The notes beneath the pieces were generated by a model that was not told the DNA's origin, made no database searches, and saw only the letters and a list, made by a program, of their open reading frames with translations. Made by a program: the position numbers and the translations under genes. This document shows, in pieces, positions 31,877-39,829 of a stretch of DNA of 64,000 bases. Position 1 is the first letter of the stretch, and each line of letters opens with the position of its first letter. The DNA is from Geodermatophilus aquaeductus (GTDB lineage: Bacteria; Actinomycetota; Actinomycetes; Mycobacteriales; Geodermatophilaceae): contig NZ_FXTJ01000003.1 in assembly GCF_900182545.1 (NCBI RefSeq), positions 434,001-498,000 of the forward strand, given 5' to 3'.

Positions 31877-33829
31877 GTGGCGGACAGGTCGCTGCGCGCA
31901 CCGGCGTGGCTCGAGGAACTGGTCCGCACCACTCCCCCGCCGGTGCCCTGGCGCGACGTCGCCCGCTTCGCCGTCGTGATCCCCGCGCCGCTCGCGGTCG
32001 CCCTCGTCGTCGGCGGCACCGAGGCGCTCGGCGCCGGCGTCTTCGCCACCACCGGCGCGCTCGCGGCGACCCTCGCGCCGCAGGCCGGGCCGCTGCGGGA
32101 CCGGCTGCGGCGCACCGCGGCCGCCGTCGGCTTCGGCGCGGTCGGGCTGGTCGCAGGGCAGTTCGCCAGCGGCGGCGGGGTGCTGCCGGTGGTCCTGGTG
32201 GCGCTCCTGTCGGTGGCCGCGGCGGTGATCAGCTCGGTGAACGCGGCGATGTCGCTGGGCGCGCTGCAGCTGCTCGTGTACACCGCGCTCGCCTCCGGGC
32301 TGGTCACGCCGCTGCCGCAGTGGGCGGAGGTGTCGTTCTTCGCCGCCGGCGCGGCCTGGGCGACCCTCGCGACGGTGGTGCAGGCCGCCACCGAACCGAG
32401 CGACCCCGACCGGACGGCGGTCGCGGCGGTGTTCACCCGCATCGCCGGACTGCTCACCGCCGTCGGCACCGAGCGCACCGACGACGCGCGCCGCGACCTC
32501 ACCACCGCGCTCAACGCGGCCTACGACCGCGTCATCCGCACCCGCAGCATCGCCGCCGGCCGCAACCGGCAGCTGTCGGAGCTGGCCGGGGTCCTCAACG
32601 CCGCGGCGCCCCTGGTGGAGGCCGCGGTCGCCGCGGCCCGGACGGGGGTGCACGCCGACCCGCACGACGTGACGGCGGTGCACGCGCTGGCCGCCGCCGT
32701 CCTGGGCGAGCGGGAGCTGCCCGCCGAGCGCCCGCCGACGCTGGAGGAGGGCCCCGCCGCCCGCCGCGCGGTGCGCCACGGCGTGCGCCTGGTCTGGGCC
32801 GTCGTGGGCGACCCGGAGGAGCGCGCGGGCGCGGCGGTCGCGCTGCCGCGCCAGCCGCTCCCCGCCCGGCTGCGCGACCTCGCCGACCGCACCCTCGGCA
32901 GCCCCGACACCCGCGACTTCGCCGTCCGGCTGGCGCTGTGCATGACCGTCGCCGAGATCGCCCGCCAGCTGCTGCCCATCGAGCGGCCCTACTGGGTGCT
33001 GCTCACGGTCGCGATCGTGCTCAAGCCCGACTTCGGCTCGGTGTTCACCCGGGCGGTGCAGCGCGGCGCGGGCACGCTGCTCGGCGTCCTCATCGGCTCG
33101 CTGCTGCTGTCGGTCCTGCCGCGCGACGGCTGGGTGGTGGTGGCCATGGCCGTCGCGGCCGGGCTGCTGCCGTGGGCGCGCGGCGCCAACTTCGGCCTGT
33201 TCTCGGTGTTCCAGACGCCGGTGATCATCCTGCTGCTCGACCTCGCGGTCCCGGGTGGCCCGGGACTGGTCGGTGCCCGGCTCGCCGACACCCTCATCGG
33301 CTGCGCGATCGTGCTGGTGTTCGGCTACCTGCTGTGGCCGCAGACCTGGCGGGCGCCGCTGGAGGACGCCCTGCGCGCGGCCGCCCTGGCCCTCGACGGC
33401 TTCGTCGGCGCCGCCTTCGGGGGCGACCCCACCGCCCGCCGCCGCGCCCGCCGGGCCACCTACCGCGCGCTCACCGAGCTGACCACGCAGCTGCAGCGCC
33501 GGCTGGCCGAGCCGCCGCCGATCAGCACCCGTGCCGCGGCCTGGTGGCCGGTGATCGTCCAGCTCGAGCGCACGGCCGACGCCGTCACCGAGGCGGTCAT
33601 CGCTGTCCGGCACGGCGGGGAGGCCCCCGACCCCGGCCAGGTGTCGGTGCTGCGCCGCGCGCTGCGCGAGCTGGAGGACGACGTCCGGGCGCACCGGACG
33701 CCCGACGACGCCGAGATCCACGCCGAGGGCGTGCTCGCCCCCGTCGCACGCGAGGTGGACGCCGCCCGCCGGCTGGTCCGCGACGCCGCACCGGGTCGCC
33801 GCCCCGAGACCGCGGCCCCGGGGAGCTGA
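31877..33829 (+). CDS. FUSC-family inner membrane protein
   Basis: 650 residues. Two membrane blocks (about residues 30-170 and 355-480) are each followed by a soluble helical segment, the aromatic acid exporter/fusaric acid resistance layout. The second block contains RPYWVLLTVAIVLKPDFGSVFTRAVQRGAGTLLGVLIGSLLL, the FUSC_2 signature. The family exports aromatic acids or takes part in cell envelope stress responses; the substrate is unknown. GTG at 31877 has no clear Shine-Dalgarno sequence. It is divergent from the Nif3-like gene and followed by a hydrolase gene. Confidence 0.88.
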   Translation: MADRSLRAPAWLEELVRTTPPPVPWRDVARFAVVIPAPLAVALVVGGTEALGAGVFATTGALAATLAPQAGPLRDRLRRTAAAVGFGAVGLVAGQFASGGGVLPVVLVALLSVAAAVISSVNAAMSLGALQLLVYTALASGLVTPLPQWAEVSFFAAGAAWATLATVVQAATEPSDPDRTAVAAVFTRIAGLLTAVGTERTDDARRDLTTALNAAYDRVIRTRSIAAGRNRQLSELAGVLNAAAPLVEAAVAAARTGVHADPHDVTAVHALAAAVLGERELPAERPPTLEEGPAARRAVRHGVRLVWAVVGDPEERAGAAVALPRQPLPARLRDLADRTLGSPDTRDFAVRLALCMTVAEIARQLLPIERPYWVLLTVAIVLKPDFGSVFTRAVQRGAGTLLGVLIGSLLLSVLPRDGWVVVAMAVAAGLLPWARGANFGLFSVFQTPVIILLLDLAVPGGPGLVGARLADTLIGCAIVLVFGYLLWPQTWRAPLEDALRAAALALDGFVGAAFGGDPTARRRARRATYRALTELTTQLQRRLAEPPPISTRAAAWWPVIVQLERTADAVTEAVIAVRHGGEAPDPGQVSVLRRALRELEDDVRAHRTPDDAEIHAEGVLAPVAREVDAARRLVRDAAPGRRPETAAPGS

Positions 33830-33865
33830 GTCGCCGGGTGTGCGGAGCTGCGCTGTCATGGACGG

Positions 33866-34867
33866 GTGCCGCTCCGACGACGACGTCCCGTCCCCGCACC
33901 GCCCCGCGTCCCGGTCGTGCCGGGCATCGACGGTCCCCCGCCGCCGGGCTCGCGCACCGTCCGCACCGACGACGGCGTCGACCTGCACGTGGAGTTCGAC
34001 GGCCCCGAGGACGCCCCGGTGACCGTGGTCTTCTCCCACGGCTTCACCGCCCGGCTCGGCGAGTTCGAGCTGCAGCGCCAGGCCATCCGCGACCGCGCCC
34101 GCATCGTGCTGTGGGACCAGCGCGGCCACGGCCGGTCCCGATGGGTCGACCCGCGGACGGCGACCATCGACCGCACCGGCCGCGACCTCGGCCAGGTCCT
34201 CGACGCCGTCGTCCCCTCCGGGCCGGTGGTCCTGGCCGGGCACTCGATGGGCGGCATGACGGTCATGGCGCTGGCGCGGCAGCGGCCGGAGCTGTTCGGC
34301 AGCCGCGTCGTCGGGGCGTTCCTGCTGGCCACCTCGGCCGGCGGCCTGGTGGCGAGCGGACCGCTCGGCGCGGCCGTGAAGCTCATGCGGAAGCTCCACC
34401 TGCTGGGGCTGTACCTGTGGTGGCTGCGGCTGCTCGCGCCCGGCCTGGAGCGGCTGCGCCGCCGCGGCACCTGGCTCGGCGCGCGGTTCACCCGCCGCTT
34501 CCTGTTCGGCCGCGACGACGCCACCCGCGAGGCGGTCCGGGTCGTGCAGGCGATGCTCGAGGAGACGCCGCTGACGGTGACGCTGGCCTTCTACGGCACC
34601 TTCCTCGACCACGACGAGACCGCGTCGCTGCCGGTGCTGGGACGGGTGCCGTGCACCGTCGTCGCCGCGCAGTACGACCGGCTGACACCTGCCGCGCACG
34701 GCCGCCGGCTGGCCGAGGGCATCGGGGACAGCGCCGAGCTCGTCGTCGTCCCCGGGGCCGGGCACAGCGTCAACATGACCCGCACCGCCGTCGTCGACCG
34801 GGCGCTCACCGACCTGCTCGACCGGGTGGCCGCGGCTGGACCCGGCTCGGCCCGGCAGGCAGGCTGA
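33866..34867 (+). CDS. Alpha/beta hydrolase
   Basis: 333 residues from a GTG at 33866. Core blocks: TVVFSHGFTARLGEF, VLWDQRGHGRSRW, nucleophile AGHSMGGMTVMAL, VVAAQYDRLTP for the acid and VVPGAGHSVNM for the His. The segment between residues 170 and 250 is a long basic lid (LHLLGLYLWWLRLLAPGLERLRRRG), consistent with a membrane-associated lipase or esterase. It opens the cluster of lipid genes that includes WS/DGAT, PlsB and an acyl-CoA ligase, so a lipid ester substrate is likely (inference from context). Confidence 0.88.
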   Translation: MPLRRRRPVPAPPRVPVVPGIDGPPPPGSRTVRTDDGVDLHVEFDGPEDAPVTVVFSHGFTARLGEFELQRQAIRDRARIVLWDQRGHGRSRWVDPRTATIDRTGRDLGQVLDAVVPSGPVVLAGHSMGGMTVMALARQRPELFGSRVVGAFLLATSAGGLVASGPLGAAVKLMRKLHLLGLYLWWLRLLAPGLERLRRRGTWLGARFTRRFLFGRDDATREAVRVVQAMLEETPLTVTLAFYGTFLDHDETASLPVLGRVPCTVVAAQYDRLTPAAHGRRLAEGIGDSAELVVVPGAGHSVNMTRTAVVDRALTDLLDRVAAAGPGSARQAG

Positions 34868-34969
34868 TCGGCAGGCCTACTGTGTCCCGCACCACAGGAC
34901 CGTGTTCCGACGTACCGGTCGCTGGATAGGGAACCGGCCGACACCGTCTCGACGAGCAGAGGAGCGACC

Positions 34970-36376
34970 GTGGACCGCTTGAGTGCGACCGATGCCGGGT
35001 TCTACTACGCGGAGACCGAGAACGCGCCGCTGCACGTGGGCTCGGTGGCCGTGTTCGAGGGGCCCGCGCCGTCCTACGGCGACCTCGTCCGACTGCTGCT
35101 GAGCAAGCTGCCGCAGGTGCCGCGCTACCGGCAGCGGGTGCGCGAGGTGCCCTTCAGCCTCGGCCGCCCGGTGTGGGTCGACGACCCGCACTTCCAGATC
35201 CTCTACCACGTGCGGCACACCGCGGTGCCCAAGCCGGGCGGCGCCGAGCAGCTGCGCAACCTCGCCGGCCGGGTGCTCGGGCAGCGCCTGGACATGGCCA
35301 AGCCGCTGTGGGAGGTCTGGCTGGTCGAGGGCCTGGAGAACGACCGGTGGGCCCTCATCTCCAAGGTCCACCACTGCATGGTCGACGGCGTCGCCGGCAC
35401 CGACCTCATGCAGATCATGTTCGACCTCGACCCCAACGCCGAGCACACGCCGCCGCGCGACTGGTCGCCGCAGCGCACCCCCTCGAGCCTCGCGATGATC
35501 GCCGGCGCGCTCACCGAGACCGCCACCGCTCCCCTGCGCTCGCTCGTGCACAGCCCCGACGCGCTCACCACCGGCGCCAAGGGCCTGGTGGGCAGCGCCC
35601 GCGCGGCGGTGTCGACGGTCCCCGCGCTGGCCCGCCAGGCGCTCACCCCCCTGGCCCGCACGCTGACCGGGCCGATCGGACCGCACCGGCGCTGGGCGTG
35701 GTCCGACGCCCAGTTCGAGGACCTCCGCACCGCCCGCACGGCGCTCGGCGGGACCGTCAACGACATCGTGCTCACCGCGATCACCCGCGGCTTCCGCGAC
35801 CTGCTCAAGGGCCGCGGCGCGCTCGGCGCGGACACGGTGGTGCGCACGATGGTGCCGATCTCGGTGCGCAAGGAGGGCGAGCGCGGATCGCTGGACAACC
35901 GGGTCACCGCCGTCTTCGTCGACCTGCCCGTCGGCGAGGCCGACCCGCTGGCCCGGCTGGCGTCCATCCGCAGCCAGATGGACGAGTACAAGCGGACGAT
36001 GCAGGCCGTCGACGCCCGCTCGATCATCGGGATGGGCGACTACGTGGCGCCCACGCTGCTGGCCATGGGGGTCCGGGCGGCCGCGCAGACCGGGCAGATG
36101 TGGTGCCAGGCCGTGACGACGAACGTGCCCGGCCCGCGGGTGCCGCTCTACGTCCTCGGCTCGCGGATGGTGTCGGCGCACCCCTACGTGCCCATCGCCG
36201 GCGGCACGCGGGTGTCGATCGGGATCTTCAGCTACCTCAACGAGATGACCTTCGGCATCAACGCCGACTTCGACGCCTTCCCCGACGTCGACGTGCTGTC
36301 CGAGGGCATCTGCCGCGGCATCGCCGAGCTCGTCGGGCTGGCCGCCGAGAAGCAGCCGGCGGCGGCCTCGCGCTGA
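34970..36376 (+). CDS. Wax ester synthase/diacylglycerol acyltransferase (WS/DGAT)
   Basis: 468 residues. The acyl-CoA-dependent last step of triacylglycerol or wax ester synthesis, at the inner face of the membrane. The catalytic HHxxxDG occurs as HHCMVDG (His134, His135, Asp139). The N-terminus MDRLSATDAGFYYAETENAPLHVGSVAVFEG and the PLWEVWLVEGLENDRWALISK block are typical, as is the C-terminal NVPGPRVPLYVLGSRM with INADFDAFPDVD. The GTG follows AGAGGAGCGACC. It is the first of two WS/DGAT domains in the locus, the other being fused to PlsC. A strong hairpin follows the stop. Confidence 0.95.
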   Translation: MDRLSATDAGFYYAETENAPLHVGSVAVFEGPAPSYGDLVRLLLSKLPQVPRYRQRVREVPFSLGRPVWVDDPHFQILYHVRHTAVPKPGGAEQLRNLAGRVLGQRLDMAKPLWEVWLVEGLENDRWALISKVHHCMVDGVAGTDLMQIMFDLDPNAEHTPPRDWSPQRTPSSLAMIAGALTETATAPLRSLVHSPDALTTGAKGLVGSARAAVSTVPALARQALTPLARTLTGPIGPHRRWAWSDAQFEDLRTARTALGGTVNDIVLTAITRGFRDLLKGRGALGADTVVRTMVPISVRKEGERGSLDNRVTAVFVDLPVGEADPLARLASIRSQMDEYKRTMQAVDARSIIGMGDYVAPTLLAMGVRAAAQTGQMWCQAVTTNVPGPRVPLYVLGSRMVSAHPYVPIAGGTRVSIGIFSYLNEMTFGINADFDAFPDVDVLSEGICRGIAELVGLAAEKQPAAASR

Positions 36377-36382
36377 CCCCCC

Positions 36383-36417
36383 GGCCGCCGGGCGTGACGG
36401 GTTCACGCCCGGCGGCC
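36383..36417 (+). terminator. Hairpin terminator after WS/DGAT gene
   Basis: Perfect 15-bp stem (36383-36397 with 36403-36417) and 5-nt loop, six bases after the stop. The next gene starts 17 bases further on, so that gene probably has its own promoter. Confidence 0.75.
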
Positions 36418-36434
36418 GCGGGTAGCGGTCCGGG

Positions 36435-37442
36435 GTGACCGCTCCCGACACCGACCTCACCGTCGCCGTCACCGGCCCCACCGGCACCTTCGGCGAGGGC
36501 CTGGTCCCGCTGCTGCAGGCCGACGACCGGATCGGCCGCGTCGTCGGCATCGCCCGCCGTCCCTTCGACCCGGCCGCCCGCGGCTGGACGAAGATGGAGT
36601 ACCGGCGGGGCGACGTCCGCGACGCCGACGCGCTGCGCGAGGCCTTCGCCGGCGCCGACGTCGTCGTCCACCTGGCCTTCCTCATCACCGGCAACGCCTC
36701 CCGGCAGACGACCCGGGCGATCAACGTCGACGGCACCCTCAACGCCTTCCGGGCCGCGGCCGCCGCCGGCGCGCGCCGCTTCGTCTACGCCTCCTCCGTG
36801 GCCGCCTACGGCTTCCACGCCGACAACCCGGTCGGCATGACCGAGGAGTGGCCGGTGCGCCCGGCGGCGAAGCTGTTCTACGCGCAGGAGAAGGCCGAGC
36901 TCGAGCAGTTGCTGCAGGCCGAGGCCGACGCGCACCCGGAGACCGACCTGTACCTGCTGCGCCCGCCGGTGGTGCTCGGCCCGCACACGGTCGGCGCCAA
37001 GGACGTGCTGCCCGGCCCGCTCGCCCCCCTGGGCCGGCGGCTGGCCGAGCAGAGCACCCGGCGGCTGCCGGTCCCGGTGCCCGCGCTGGTCCCCGCGCTG
37101 CCGCTGCAGTTCATCCACGAGGACGACGTCGGTCAGGCGCTGCTGCAGTGCGTCGTCGCCGCCGGCCCGCCCGGCGCCTACAACATCGCCGGCGACGGCG
37201 TCCTGACCGCCGCCGACGTCGCCCGCGAGTACGGCGCCGTCCCGCTGCCGCTGCCGGCCGGGCCGGCCCAGCTCGCCGCCCGCGCGGTGTCCCGGCTGCC
37301 GTTCCTGCCGCCGGTCGCCGAGTGGGTGGAGGCCGCCAGCCACCCGGCGATCATGGACACGAGCAAGGCCAAGCGGGAACTGGGCTGGCAGCCGCGCTAC
37401 ACGGGCCTGGAGGCGCTGCGCGCCACGTTGGACCAGAGCTGA
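36435..37442 (+). CDS. NAD-dependent epimerase/dehydratase (extended SDR)
   Basis: 335 residues. N-terminal Rossmann motif VAVTGPTGTFGEGLVPLL, then RGDVRDADALREAFAGADVVVHLAF, RAINVDGTLNAFRAAAAAG, FVYASSVAAYGFHADN, and an active-site region FYAQEKAELE with the Tyr-x3-Lys spacing (YAQEK). C-terminal PAIMDTSKAKRELGWQPRYT is typical of NAD-dependent epimerases. The substrate is unknown; homologues occur beside acyltransferase genes in actinobacteria. The GTG at 36435 has no Shine-Dalgarno sequence, and TAGCGG lies seven bases upstream, so the transcript may be leaderless. Confidence 0.9.
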   Translation: MTAPDTDLTVAVTGPTGTFGEGLVPLLQADDRIGRVVGIARRPFDPAARGWTKMEYRRGDVRDADALREAFAGADVVVHLAFLITGNASRQTTRAINVDGTLNAFRAAAAAGARRFVYASSVAAYGFHADNPVGMTEEWPVRPAAKLFYAQEKAELEQLLQAEADAHPETDLYLLRPPVVLGPHTVGAKDVLPGPLAPLGRRLAEQSTRRLPVPVPALVPALPLQFIHEDDVGQALLQCVVAAGPPGAYNIAGDGVLTAADVAREYGAVPLPLPAGPAQLAARAVSRLPFLPPVAEWVEAASHPAIMDTSKAKRELGWQPRYTGLEALRATLDQS

Positions 37443-37467
37443 CACCCGGGCCGGCCCGCACGGCGCC

Positions 37468-37495
37468 GTGAGGGGGCAGGATCTGTCCCCTCGCG
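37468..37495 (+). terminator. Hairpin terminator after the epimerase gene
   Basis: Nine-base arms (37468-37476 with 37487-37495, one G-T pair) around a short loop, about 25 bases after the stop. Confidence 0.45.
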
Positions 37496-37576
37496 GCACG
37501 TGCCCGTGACCCGCGGGAGGTCCCGCCCGTTGAACCCGGCGCCGACGCGCCCGACGAGTGCTGTGGAGGAGTGCGC

Positions 37577-39829
37577 ATGAGCCCCGGAGCGGACACCGAC
37601 GTCCCCCGCATCGTGCTGGTCGACGTCTCGAGCGAGGTGGAGCGCCGGCTGGTGGCCGGCGCCCTGCCGCTGGGCGGCACCGTCCTGCCGCTGAGGGGCT
37701 CGGCGCTGGCCGGGCCGCTGGCCGACGCCGACCCCGCCACGGTGGTGACCGCCACCCGCGTGGCCTGGGCGCCCGGCGGCGGGTCCGAGGTCACCCGGCA
37801 GGGCACCGGACGGCGGGGACGGCGGCAGCGGTGGTCGGCCGCCCGGCCCGCGTTCCGACGGCGCCCGCCGCGCCCGCTGCAGGCCGCCGCGGTGCGCCGC
37901 GACCCCGACCGGGCCCGGGTGGTCGTCGCCGAGCCCGCCACCGTGGCCGAGCTGACCGCGCGCTGGGACGGCACCGGCACGCTGGCCGGCTTCGTCGCCC
38001 ACCAGGCGGCGCTGGCCCTCGACCGGGCCGAGCGGCAGGTCGTCGGCGACCGGGCGAAGGTGCCGCGGCACGTGGCCGAGGCGATCCGCTACAGCCCCGA
38101 GTGGCGCTCGGAGATCGCCCGGCTCGCCGAGCGGCTGGAGACGCCGGAGGAGGAGGTGGCCGCCGAGGCCGCCGCCGACCTCGACGAGCTGGTCGCGGCG
38201 ATGGACCCGGCCGCCGTCGAGGTGTTCACCGGGCTGCTGCGGCCGGTGCACGCCCGCGCCTGGGACGTGCAGGCCGACACCGCCCGGCTCACCGGCCTGC
38301 GCGAGCTCAACCGCACCCACCCGCTGGTGTTCCTGCCCAGCCACCGCTCCTACGTCGACCCGCTGGTGCTCGCCGACGTCCTCACCCAGCACGACTTCCC
38401 GCGCAACCACGTGCTCGGCGGGGAGAACCTGCGCTTCTGGCCGGTCGGGCCGATCGCCAAGCGCGCCGGCCTGGTGTTCATCCGCCGCACCTTCGGCGAC
38501 GACCAGGTCTACAAGACCGCCGTCCGCGAGTACCTGGCCTTCCTGCTGGCCAAGCGGTTCAACCTCGAGTGGTACATGGAGGGCGGCCGCTCCCGCACCG
38601 GCAAGCTGCGTCCCCCGCGGCACGGCCTGCTGCGCTTCGTCGCCGACGCCGTCGAGCGCAAGCGGGTGGAGGACGTCTACCTCGTCCCGGTCTCCATCAC
38701 CTACGACCAGCTGCGCGAGGTCTCCGGGATGGCCGCCGAGCAGGGCGGCGCGGCCAAGCGCGGGGAGGGCCTGTCGTGGATGGCGTCCTACATCCGCGAG
38801 CAGGTGCGCACCCCGCTGGGCACCGTGCACGTCGGCTTCGCCGAGCCGCTGTCGCTGGCCACCGCGCTGCGCAACGGCGCCGACCCCGACGACCCCGACG
38901 CCCGCCGGCTCACCCTGCAGAAGGTGGCCTTCCAGGTCGCCGTCGGCATCAACTCCGCCACCCCGGCCACGGCGACGGCGCTGGTGACCACGGCGCTGCT
39001 CGGCGTCCGGGACCGCGCGCTGACGCTGGCGCAGGTGCAGCGGGTGCTCGAGCCGCTGCTGCGCTACCTCACCGAGCGGGACCTGCCGCACTCCGGCGCG
39101 GCGCTGCAGACCGCCCGCGGCGTGCGCCGGGTGCTCGGCGCGCTGGCCGGGCAGGGCGTGGTCACCGTCTACGAGGGCGGCGAGGAGCCGGTCTACGCCA
39201 TCGAGCGCGGCCAGCACCTGGTGGCCGCCTTCTACCGCAACAACGCCATCCACCACTTCGTGGACCGGGCGATCGCCGAGCTCGTCATGCTGCACGACCC
39301 CGCCGACCGCTGGGACGAGGCCTACCGCCTCCGCGACCAGCTGAAGTTCGAGTTCTTCTTCCCCGAGCGCGACGCGTTCCGCGAGCGGCTGTCGGCCGAG
39401 CTCGAGCGGCTGGACCCCGACTGGGCCACCGCCGACGGCCGCGACGTCCTCTGCCGCGCCGACCTGCTGGTCGCCCACCGGGTGCTGCGGTCCTTCGTCG
39501 ACGCCCAGCTCGTCGTCGCCGAGCGGCTCGCCGCCCGCGACCCCCGCACCCCGGTGACCGAGCCGGAGTTCCTCGCCGAGTGCGGCGGCGTGGGCCAGCA
39601 GATGCTGCTGCAGGGCCGGCTGCACGGGCCGGAGTCGCTGTCCCGCGAGCTGTTCTCCGGGGCGCTGCGGCTGGCGGCGAATCTCGACCTCGTCGACCCC
39701 GGCCGCGAGGAGCTGGCCCGGCGGCGGCAGGAGTGGGCCGCTCAAGTCCGGGACGTCGTCGGCCGAGTAGTGGTGATCGACGAGTTGGACGCCGCGGCGC
39801 GGCGGGAGAACGTGGGGGTGGAACCGTGA
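37577..39829 (+). CDS. plsB: Glycerol-3-phosphate acyltransferase (PlsB type)
   Basis: 750 residues. First acylation of glycerol-3-phosphate in phospholipid and triacylglycerol synthesis. The four acyltransferase blocks are present: block I PSHRSYVD (HX4D, His256/Asp261), block II IRRTFGDD, block III EGGRSRTGK, block IV YLVPVSITYD. The N-terminal 200 residues are basic and helical, the C-terminal half is the PlsB-specific helical region, with QKVAFQVAVGINSATPATATALVTTALLG. The ATG at 37577 follows GGAGGAGTGCGC; the GTG at 37571 is less well placed. Its stop overlaps the start of the fusion gene (GTGA). The mycobacterial homologue is Rv2482c (PlsB2). Confidence 0.95.
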   Translation: MSPGADTDVPRIVLVDVSSEVERRLVAGALPLGGTVLPLRGSALAGPLADADPATVVTATRVAWAPGGGSEVTRQGTGRRGRRQRWSAARPAFRRRPPRPLQAAAVRRDPDRARVVVAEPATVAELTARWDGTGTLAGFVAHQAALALDRAERQVVGDRAKVPRHVAEAIRYSPEWRSEIARLAERLETPEEEVAAEAAADLDELVAAMDPAAVEVFTGLLRPVHARAWDVQADTARLTGLRELNRTHPLVFLPSHRSYVDPLVLADVLTQHDFPRNHVLGGENLRFWPVGPIAKRAGLVFIRRTFGDDQVYKTAVREYLAFLLAKRFNLEWYMEGGRSRTGKLRPPRHGLLRFVADAVERKRVEDVYLVPVSITYDQLREVSGMAAEQGGAAKRGEGLSWMASYIREQVRTPLGTVHVGFAEPLSLATALRNGADPDDPDARRLTLQKVAFQVAVGINSATPATATALVTTALLGVRDRALTLAQVQRVLEPLLRYLTERDLPHSGAALQTARGVRRVLGALAGQGVVTVYEGGEEPVYAIERGQHLVAAFYRNNAIHHFVDRAIAELVMLHDPADRWDEAYRLRDQLKFEFFFPERDAFRERLSAELERLDPDWATADGRDVLCRADLLVAHRVLRSFVDAQLVVAERLAARDPRTPVTEPEFLAECGGVGQQMLLQGRLHGPESLSRELFSGALRLAANLDLVDPGREELARRRQEWAAQVRDVVGRVVVIDELDAAARRENVGVEP